Source: Peptococcaceae bacterium
GTDB taxonomy: Bacteria > Bacillota > Peptococcia > Peptococcales > Peptococcaceae
Direction of reading: 5' to 3'
Length of the DNA: 10,350 nucleotides
NCBI GenBank assembly: GCA_019420345.1
Contig: JAHZHI010000069.1
Coordinates: forward strand, 1 to 10,350
Positions 5,155-10,350 of this stretch are shown here, piece by piece. Within the stretch, counting starts at the first letter, position 1. Each line of letters opens with the position of its first letter. The notes under the pieces are model-generated. The model did not search any database. It was not told the origin of the DNA and saw only the letters and a program-made list of their open reading frames with translations. The translations under genes and the position numbers were made by a program.

Positions 5155-6900
5155 ATGGAAACAACGAACGTAAAAGACATTCGTCTGAAAACCGATGTGT
5201 TGATTATCGGTGGAGGGTCTGCTGGGCTTTGGGCGGCAGACCATGCCAAAGAACTTGATCCTTCTCTTGATGTGCTTGTTGTAGATAAAGGGCCTGCTGA
5301 TTGGGGCGGTCTCATGTCTATGTCCGGCGGCGATTTTGACGTGATATTGCCAGGCGAAAATATTGATGACTGGGTGGAAGACCTTGTGTATTATTACGAT
5401 GGCCTTTGCAATCAGGAATTGGTAGAATCGCTGCTTTCCCAATCCTACGCGCGTATGCAGGATTATGAACGTCTTGGCTGCCGATTCTTCCGCAAAGAAG
5501 ATGGATCTTTGAAAGGCATTCCACAGCGCGGCTTGCCTCATGTAAAGCTCTATCCTGCCCAATACAAAGGTAAGGGCGGCGAGGATATGGCGCGCAATCT
5601 TATCAAAGAAGTAAAAGAGCGCGGGGTCAAACGTCTTGGCCGTATTTTGATAACGGACCTTCTCAAAGATGGAGAACGTGTTGTTGGTGCAGTAGGATTT
5701 GACTCACGAAGCGGAGACTTCTATGTTATTGAAGCGCGGGCCGTTATTTTAGCAACAGGATGGACCGGCTGGAAAACTTCCTATGGGAAAAATACCACCA
5801 CAGGTGAAGGTGCTGAATTGGCATTTAAGGCTGGCGCAAAACTCAGCAATTTTGAATTTGGCCGTGTTTGGAACGTGCCAAAGCTCTTTGGCTGGGAAGG
5901 TCAGACGGCACTGTTCCCATTGGGCGCAAAAGTGGTCAATGGCATCGGTGAACCGTTGATGGATCCATATTCCCCCGTGCTTGGTGCCAATACCGACCCA
6001 CATTTTACGACGCTGGCGATGGCTGTTGAACACCGAAAGGGCAATGGTCCATTCTATCTTGACATTAGTGCCGTCAATCCAGACGACTTGGTTCTTTTAA
6101 AACCTCAAGATGGCTGGCAAAAACTGAATTATGACAAACTCTGCGACCTTGGCATCGACATGTTCAAGGAAAACAGTGAATGGATTCCACAGCTGACCTG
6201 CGGCTTCGGCGGCATTGAAGCAGAACTTGATGGCTATACCGGTGTGCCAGGACTTTATGCAGCGGGTACTTCTCGCAGCTTGGACCCAGGGGTATACATG
6301 GGTGGTTTCGCACTCGAAACGACGGCTTCTGGTGGTTACATGACAGGTGAAGCGGTTGTAAAAGCATTACAAAATACAACGCAAGGCGAGCTCGATGAAG
6401 CTGTTATTGCTGAAAAGAAAGCGGCTTTGTATGCGCAAATGGGTGATGACGGGCTTATGCCACATGACGTGCTGCGCGCTATTCAGGAAATCGTGTTCCC
6501 TTACGAGGTTTCCATCATCAAGAGCGAACGTTCGCTGAATGAAGCACTTGAAAAACTTCAGCAAGTTCAAAAAGATATGCTGCCACGCATGAAAGCGAAA
6601 GATCCACACTATCTGTTAAAACTCATTGAAGTACAAGGTATATCCTTTATCAGTGAACTGTATTTGCGCGCATCCTTGCAACGCAAAGAATCCCGTGCGG
6701 GACATTTCCGTGAAGATTATCCAACCCGCAACAACGACGATTTCCTTGCGTGGATTGTGGCTGAACAGGATGGTGACGACGGTATTGCATTTTCTAAGAA
6801 AGCGGTACCAGTGGAACGCTATAAACATAAAATTGATAAATACTATTCCGATAATTTTACGTTTTCCAAGCTCTTTTCCGAACAAAAGGATAACCAGTAA
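5155..6900 (+). CDS. FAD-dependent oxidoreductase, fumarate-reductase/AprA superfamily (flavoprotein 2)
   Basis: The 581-residue protein is a divergent relative of flavoprotein 1. It has G-G-G-S-A-G (19-24), an acidic residue after the second strand (V-V-D-K, D44), T-T-T-G-E-G-A (214-220, the usual T-G-D-G position), V-P-G-L-Y-A-A-G (364-371) and a C-terminal R-K-E-S-R-A-G-H-F-R-E-D-Y-P (510-523). The latter is closer to the canonical succinate dehydrogenase element than in flavoprotein 1. No His is visible at the covalent-FAD position (G-P-A-D-W-G-G). The segment I-G-E-P-L-M-D-P-Y-S-P (264-274) matches the family G-E-R-F-M-x-x-Y-x-P. I prefer ATG 5155, with GGAGGTG at 5143-5149, over the in-frame GTG 5137 that overlaps the ferredoxin stop. 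It is cytoplasmic, with no signal peptide or membrane segment, and is last in the operon before the terminator. Substrate unknown. Confidence 0.88.
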   Translation: METTNVKDIRLKTDVLIIGGGSAGLWAADHAKELDPSLDVLVVDKGPADWGGLMSMSGGDFDVILPGENIDDWVEDLVYYYDGLCNQELVESLLSQSYARMQDYERLGCRFFRKEDGSLKGIPQRGLPHVKLYPAQYKGKGGEDMARNLIKEVKERGVKRLGRILITDLLKDGERVVGAVGFDSRSGDFYVIEARAVILATGWTGWKTSYGKNTTTGEGAELAFKAGAKLSNFEFGRVWNVPKLFGWEGQTALFPLGAKVVNGIGEPLMDPYSPVLGANTDPHFTTLAMAVEHRKGNGPFYLDISAVNPDDLVLLKPQDGWQKLNYDKLCDLGIDMFKENSEWIPQLTCGFGGIEAELDGYTGVPGLYAAGTSRSLDPGVYMGGFALETTASGGYMTGEAVVKALQNTTQGELDEAVIAEKKAALYAQMGDDGLMPHDVLRAIQEIVFPYEVSIIKSERSLNEALEKLQQVQKDMLPRMKAKDPHYLLKLIEVQGISFISELYLRASLQRKESRAGHFREDYPTRNNDDFLAWIVAEQDGDDGIAFSKKAVPVERYKHKIDKYYSDNFTFSKLFSEQKDNQ

Positions 6901-6964
6901 TCTGTTGTAAACCAGATGTTTTTAATTTGAATACTTCTATTTTCTAAACCTTTCCTATATCATT

Positions 6965-7009
6965 GAAAGAGACGCATAGCTTATGCTGGGCGTCTCTTTC
7001 TCTATTGTT
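6965..7009 (+). terminator. Terminator of the permease/redox operon
   Basis: An 11-bp perfect stem pairs GAAAGAGACGC (6965-6975) with GCGTCTCTTTC (6990-7000). A smaller AGC/GCT pairing sits inside the loop. The 3' side is T-rich (TTTCTCTATTGTT). It lies 64 nt after the stop of flavoprotein 2 and closes the five-gene operon. Confidence 0.82.
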
Positions 7010-7027
7010 AAAAAGTTGCGTTTCCGG

Positions 7028-7055
7028 TTGTCACAATGCAATGTCATTGTGGCAA
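7028..7055. repeat. 11-bp inverted repeat, possible operator
   Basis: TTGTCACAATG (7028-7038) faces CATTGTGGCAA (7045-7055) across a 6-nt spacer, with ten Watson-Crick pairs and one T.G. It lacks a T-tract, sits between the terminator and the gtr promoter candidates, and is about 30 nt upstream of an extended -10-like element at 7082-7090. A dimeric regulator site is the simplest reading; a second weak terminator is less likely. Confidence 0.5.
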
Positions 7056-7157
7056 TACAAAGTGTTCTGTATTTTAAGCTATGCTAGAATAAATTGTGTT
7101 TGCTTTTTATATTTTTGCAATGTTTCTTAAGTATCTGTGAAGATTGTTTTAGACAGG

Positions 7158-7185
7158 TTGCGATGGCTTGAATGAATGGTATAAA
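7158..7185 (+). promoter_or_regulatory. Candidate promoter of the gtr operon
   Basis: TTGCGA (7158-7163) as -35, a 16-nt spacer and TATAAA (7180-7185) preceded by TG at 7177-7178 form an extended -10 promoter. Transcription would start near 7192, giving a leader of about 75 nt ahead of the GTG start of the GtrA-like gene. An alternative is the TGCTAGAAT element at 7082-7090. Confidence 0.45.
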
Positions 7186-7267
7186 CATGTTAAGCTAATC
7201 AATAAGTGAATTTAAAATGTCCAAAAATGTACATATGAAATGATGATGCCTTCTTGGAGGTGGATGT

Positions 7268-7666
7268 GTGGATTTTAAGAAACTGCTCAAAAAATACGAA
7301 GAACAATGGCATTATTTGATTGTTGGATGTGGCACCACACTCATCAATTATGTGCTTTATTTTTTGTTTAATTTTCTTAACCTGCAATACATTGTCAGCA
7401 ATGTTTTGGCATGGGTTGGTGCCGTTACTTTTGCCTATTTTGCGAATGGTGCTTGGGTATATCGTTCTACATCACGGCGGAGCATACGAGAGGCAACTGC
7501 TTTTTTTCTTTCTCGCTTGTTTTCGCTGGGCCTTGAAACGGTGCTTTTGGTGTTGATTGTGGAATGGGCAGGTATTGGTGAATATTTGGCAAAAATTGTT
7601 GTGGGCGTCATTGTTGTGGTGATTAATTACCTAACTGGCCTGCTGGTATATAAGAAGGGAGTGTGA
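7268..7666 (+). CDS. GtrA-family membrane protein (putative polyprenyl-phosphate-sugar flippase)
   Basis: The 132-residue protein has the size and pattern of the GtrA/DPMS family. It has four transmembrane helices at about 15-38, 41-60, 76-98 and 104-128, the conserved opening Y-L-I-V-G-x-G-T-T-L-I-N-Y, and the middle N-x-x-W-V-Y motif (N60-G-A-W-V-Y65). Relatives are thought to move polyprenyl-phosphate-linked sugars across the inner membrane or to anchor the partner glycosyltransferase. The start is GTG 7268, with GGAGG (7256-7260) 7 nt upstream; the ATG at 7264 is out of frame. The next gene starts within 0-3 nt of the stop, so the two are translationally linked. It lies first in a GtrA-GtrB-GtrII order typical of O-antigen glucosylation clusters, but the sugar and acceptor here are not known. 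Confidence 0.88.
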   Translation: MDFKKLLKKYEEQWHYLIVGCGTTLINYVLYFLFNFLNLQYIVSNVLAWVGAVTFAYFANGAWVYRSTSRRSIREATAFFLSRLFSLGLETVLLVLIVEWAGIGEYLAKIVVGVIVVVINYLTGLLVYKKGV

Positions 7667-7669
7667 GTG

Positions 7670-8611
7670 ATGCTGTCAGTGATTGTACCTGCCTATAATG
7701 AGGAAGGCTTGGTGCTTACAGCGGCTCAGCGCCTGCATGAGGTGCTGGCAGGTGCGGACATTCCATATGAAATTATCTTTGTCGATGATGGCTCTCGTGA
7801 TCGCACCTGGAATGAAATCGACGTGGCGCATCAAACCTTTTCTGATGTCCGAGGTTTACGTTTTTCGCGTAATTTTGGCAAGGAAGCGGCAATTTTTGCG
7901 GGCTTGGGTGCAGCAGATGGTGAATGCTGTGCAGTGATTGATTGTGATCTTCAACATCCGCCGGAAAAGCTTGTTGAAATGTATGCTTTGTGGCAGGATG
8001 GTTGGGAAGTGGTTAACGGCGTGAAAGAAGACCGCGGAGAAGAAAGTGCAGCTCACGGGTTTGCAGCCAGATGTTTTTACAAATTGATGAGCCGTGCTGC
8101 AAAAATCGATATGAGCCGTTCCTCGGACTTTAAATTGATGGACCGACGTGTGGTGAATGCTTTGCTTGCCTTACCGGAGCGAAAAACATTTTTCCGTGCT
8201 TTGGTTGGCTGGGTGGGTTTTCGTTCAATTGATGTGCCGTTTTCAGTAGAAGAACGGACAACTGGAACCAGTCACTTTTCAACGCTGTCATTGATTCGCT
8301 ATGCGCTTTCGAATATTTCTGCGTTCTCATCGGCGCCGATGCAGATCGTTACTGTGATTGGCGGTATTTTTCTTCTTTTGGCAATAGCGCTCAGTGTTCA
8401 GACTTTAGTGTTGTGGGCCAGTGGCAATGCTGCCGATGGATTCACGACGGTGATTATTTTATTGCTGTTGATTGGCAGTATCATCATGATCAGTTTGGGC
8501 ATCATTGGCTATTATATCGCACAGATCTATATTGAGAGCAAAGAACGTCCGCGGTATCTTGTTGCACAAACCTGTGAGCAAATGCCGAAGGAAGGGAGGG
8601 CAGAACAATGA
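7670..8611 (+). CDS. GtrB-like family 2 glycosyltransferase (polyprenyl-phosphate sugar synthase)
   Basis: The 313-residue protein has an N-terminal GT-A domain of the dolichol-phosphate-mannose synthase/GtrB group: S-V-I-V-P-A-Y-N-E-E (3-12), V-D-D-G-S (38-42), R-F-S-R-N-F-G-K-E-A-A (64-74), and the nucleotide-sugar/metal D-x-D in D-C-D-L-Q-H-P-P (91-98). It also has S-D-F-K-L-M-D-R (152-159) and E-R-x-x-G-x-S-x-F (195-203). Two C-terminal membrane helices (about 223-250 and 258-288) anchor it at the cytoplasmic face. It should transfer a sugar from a nucleotide donor to undecaprenyl phosphate for GtrA to flip. I use ATG 7670; GTG 7667 directly before it is equally in frame and shares the AAGGGAG site at 7655-7661. 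Its TGA overlaps the next ATG (ATGA at 8608-8611), showing coupling. The closest characterised relatives are GtrB, CsbB and YfdH types. Confidence 0.92.
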   Translation: MLSVIVPAYNEEGLVLTAAQRLHEVLAGADIPYEIIFVDDGSRDRTWNEIDVAHQTFSDVRGLRFSRNFGKEAAIFAGLGAADGECCAVIDCDLQHPPEKLVEMYALWQDGWEVVNGVKEDRGEESAAHGFAARCFYKLMSRAAKIDMSRSSDFKLMDRRVVNALLALPERKTFFRALVGWVGFRSIDVPFSVEERTTGTSHFSTLSLIRYALSNISAFSSAPMQIVTVIGGIFLLLAIALSVQTLVLWASGNAADGFTTVIILLLLIGSIIMISLGIIGYYIAQIYIESKERPRYLVAQTCEQMPKEGRAEQ

Positions 8612-10170
8612 TTCTCGCACCAGATGCGGCCTTTGAACGTTTTCGCAAAAGTGTTCCTTCCTATACCAGGTGGACGTTCGCAGCGTCCGTCGTTTTTGGA
8701 TTAATTGCGCACCTTTATATGTTGACGAATAAGCTGCCAAATCATGATGATATTTTTCATCTTTTTCAATGCGATTATGGGACTCAGTCTGGACGCTGGT
8801 TTTTGCCGACAGTGTTGCAATGGGATGGCGATTTTAGTATGCCATGGCTGATCGGGGTGCTAAGTATCCTTTGCCTGGCTGGAACGGCGTGCATTACAAC
8901 CAGTTTGTTTCGCATTCATCGTCCGTTGGCATGTATCATCACGGCTGCGCTGTTGGTCTCTTTTCCAACAGTGGCCGCAACGTTTACTTATATGTTTACG
9001 GCGGATGCTTATTTCTTTGGCTTGTTTTTGGCTGCTTGTGCAGCTTTTGCTGTGGCACGTTTACCAATCATGGGACTTCCGTTGGGTGCCATTGTGCTCA
9101 TTTTGTCGATGGGCGTTTATCAAAGCTATTTCCCAGTAGCGACGGTGTTGATGGTTGGCACATTGTTGTTTGATTGTTTGGAAGGCCAACGCTCTTTTCT
9201 TCAGATTTTATTACGTGGTATCAAAATGGTTGTTACCCTTGGCCTTGGCATCGTTGTATATATGGCGGCTGCGCGCTGGGCAACAGCCAATATGGGCGGG
9301 CTTTCTGATTATATGGGGATCTCCAGCATGGGGTCCGTTTCATTGGACCAACTGCCTTCACTTATTCGGAAATGCTATGAGTGCTATCGTGAGTATTTCA
9401 TTGACAATCAATTTGGTTGGAATTTTAGCTTTATCCGTTATTTGCTTTTAGCAGCGGCAGCAAGTGGCTTGGTGATGCTCCTTCTTTTGATCGTACGACG
9501 TAGTGTGGGAGTATTACGTGGTATTTTGGCGCTGGTATTGGTTGTATGCTATCCATTGGCTGGAGCCCTCATTCATATTATGGTGGGCGGCGCTGAGATT
9601 CATTTTCTGATGATCTATGGCTGTGTTTATATTTTGATCCTTCCTATCGCGTTGGCCAGCTTTGCTGGCGAACAATTCGCGGAGACGGGCAGCTTGCGTT
9701 ACAGTATACAGGCAATACTGAGTTGGATTATTATGATTGCAATGGCATTTACTGCTTATTCGTATATAGTGGCAGACAACAAAGCGTATTTGTCGATGGA
9801 AGTAAGTCTTGAGCAGATCAATGCGTATTCCAATCGCTTGGTATCTGCCATTCAAAGCGTGGATGGCTATACGACAGACATGCCAGTGGTGCTCGTTGGC
9901 AGCAGCGGCAGCGATGCCATGCTGGACTTGACACCTGAGCAAGATGAGATCACATTAACGGGTGTGTTAAAGGCAAGTACTTATCGCACGCAGTACAGTT
10001 ATGGCAATTATCTCAATCGCTTCATGGCATTGCCAAATGCCGTTTACATGGATGATATGCCGGATGAAATCAAGACAGCGATCGGAGATATTAAATCTTG
10101 GATGCCAACCTATCCGCAGGAAGGCAGTATCCAGATTGTTAATGGCTATATCGTGGTGCGGCTCAATTAA
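8608..10170 (+). CDS. GtrII-family membrane glycosyltransferase
   Basis: The 520-residue polytopic membrane protein has a GT-C-like layout. A first helix (about 22-40) is followed by an external loop with the acidic pair N-H-D-D (45-48) and S-G-R-W (61-64), the pattern of the GtrII glucosyltransferase family. About ten further helices extend to residue about 388, and a C-terminal non-membrane domain covers about 390-520. The T-Y-M-F-T-A-D-A-Y stretch (127-135) is also typical. It probably takes a sugar from polyprenyl phosphate on the outer face of the membrane and attaches it to a surface glycan, such as LPS O-antigen in a diderm cell or a wall polymer. The start ATG follows GGGAGGG (8594-8600) by 7 nt and overlaps the GtrB stop. 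In gtr clusters this last gene fixes the acceptor and linkage specificity, so the product cannot be named. Confidence 0.85.
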   Translation: MILAPDAAFERFRKSVPSYTRWTFAASVVFGLIAHLYMLTNKLPNHDDIFHLFQCDYGTQSGRWFLPTVLQWDGDFSMPWLIGVLSILCLAGTACITTSLFRIHRPLACIITAALLVSFPTVAATFTYMFTADAYFFGLFLAACAAFAVARLPIMGLPLGAIVLILSMGVYQSYFPVATVLMVGTLLFDCLEGQRSFLQILLRGIKMVVTLGLGIVVYMAAARWATANMGGLSDYMGISSMGSVSLDQLPSLIRKCYECYREYFIDNQFGWNFSFIRYLLLAAAASGLVMLLLLIVRRSVGVLRGILALVLVVCYPLAGALIHIMVGGAEIHFLMIYGCVYILILPIALASFAGEQFAETGSLRYSIQAILSWIIMIAMAFTAYSYIVADNKAYLSMEVSLEQINAYSNRLVSAIQSVDGYTTDMPVVLVGSSGSDAMLDLTPEQDEITLTGVLKASTYRTQYSYGNYLNRFMALPNAVYMDDMPDEIKTAIGDIKSWMPTYPQEGSIQIVNGYIVVRLN

Positions 10171-10187
10171 ATAAAACAAAACTGTTA

Positions 10188-10232
10188 CCCCTGAGAACAA
10201 AGATGGTAATTTGTTCTCAGGGGTTTTGTATT
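10188..10232 (+). terminator. Terminator of the gtr operon
   Basis: A perfect 14-bp stem pairs CCCCTGAGAACAAA (10188-10201) with TTTGTTCTCAGGGG (10210-10223) around an 8-nt loop. TTTTGTATT follows. It begins 17 nt after the stop of the GtrII gene. Confidence 0.9.
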
Positions 10233-10252
10233 GAAAAAATAATAATAAAATG

Positions 10253-10292
10253 GCGTGTATGTGATAAGTGCTGTTCCATACACGCTCTTTTT
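10253..10292. terminator. Second hairpin with U-tract, possibly bidirectional
   Basis: GCGTGTATG (10253-10261) pairs perfectly with CATACACGC (10277-10285) across a 15-nt loop, and TCTTTTT follows. On the - strand the stem is followed by a T-rich run (complement of the A-rich stretch 10234-10250), so it could also stop a gene reading leftward from beyond the window. It is either a back-up terminator for the gtr operon or the end of a transcript from the right. Confidence 0.65.
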
Positions 10293-10298
10293 AGTAGG

Positions 10299-10350
10299 GC
10301 GAATTGTCAAGTCAAGTGCAACACCTCAGAATGATACAATTCAAACGGTG
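10299..10350. mobile_element. Possible insertion-sequence end at the window edge (IS30-like; weak)
   Basis: The last ~50 nt contain GAATTGT (10301-10307) facing ACAATTC (10336-10342) and the string CAAGTGCAACACC (10314-10326). The latter recalls, from memory only, terminal repeats of some IS30-family elements in Firmicutes. No transposase gene is in view because the window ends. A 7-bp inverted repeat with a long spacer can arise by chance, so this is a prompt rather than an identification. Confidence 0.15.

Larger units (their letters stand above)
6901..7267 (+). other. Intergenic region between redox and gtr operons
   Basis: This 367-nt gap contains the redox-operon terminator, an 11-bp inverted repeat at 7028-7055, an extended -10-like TGCTAGAAT (7082-7090) with no good -35, and the candidate gtr promoter at 7158-7185. 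The base composition is A/T richer than the genes. I found no convincing small gene; the only short frame noted (about 29 codons from an ATG near 7041) has no ribosome binding site. Confidence 0.6.

Noticed and set aside
7010..7267. Small peptide gene or riboswitch in the gtr leader
   Set aside because: Only a ~29-codon frame without ribosome binding site and no recognisable riboswitch core; the one strong structure is better explained as an operator-like repeat.
9514..9942. 142-codon - strand open frame inside the GtrII gene
   Set aside because: Antisense shadow, low-complexity His/Gln/Asn-rich translation, no ribosome binding site and no family resemblance.

Overview
The window most likely comes from an anaerobic, diderm Firmicute (Negativicutes-like). 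This is an inference. It rests on strong AGGAGG-type ribosome binding sites, strong rho-independent hairpins after each transcription unit, all-cytoplasmic flavoprotein/ferredoxin chemistry, and a GtrA/GtrB/GtrII-type set that normally decorates LPS O-antigen or another surface glycan. All nine convincing genes are on the + strand. No tRNA, rRNA, CRISPR array or complete mobile element was seen.

Region 1 (1-1215): a terminator from an upstream gene outside the window, then a LysR-type regulator (236-1165) with its own candidate promoter and a 17-bp-stem terminator.

Region 2 (1216-7009): a five-gene redox operon. A 190-nt leader holds candidate promoter elements and a perfect TTGAT-N4-ATCAA palindrome, the classical FNR/CRP-type half-site arrangement. 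After it come an SLC13/DASS-type anion permease, a small 2x[4Fe-4S] ferredoxin, an AprA/fumarate-reductase-like FAD protein, a long intra-operon hairpin, a second 2x[4Fe-4S] ferredoxin, a second and divergent FAD protein of the same superfamily, and a terminator. The layout suggests that an anion is imported and then reduced or oxidised in the cytoplasm by two ferredoxin-flavoprotein pairs, under LysR control and possibly oxygen/redox control. The substrate cannot be read from the sequence. Sulfate, C4-dicarboxylates, tricarballylate/aconitate-type acids and organosulfonates are all conceivable. The gene set resembles the tcuR-tcuABC (tricarballylate) arrangement in logic and the aprBA arrangement in gene order, but matches neither exactly.

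Region 3 (7010-10232): a 258-nt promoter region with a strong inverted repeat, then a tightly coupled three-gene operon: GtrA-like flippase, GtrB-like polyprenyl-phosphate glycosyltransferase and GtrII-family membrane glycosyltransferase. It ends in a 14-bp-stem terminator. A second hairpin with a U-tract follows, and the last ~50 nt hold only a weak hint of an insertion-sequence end.
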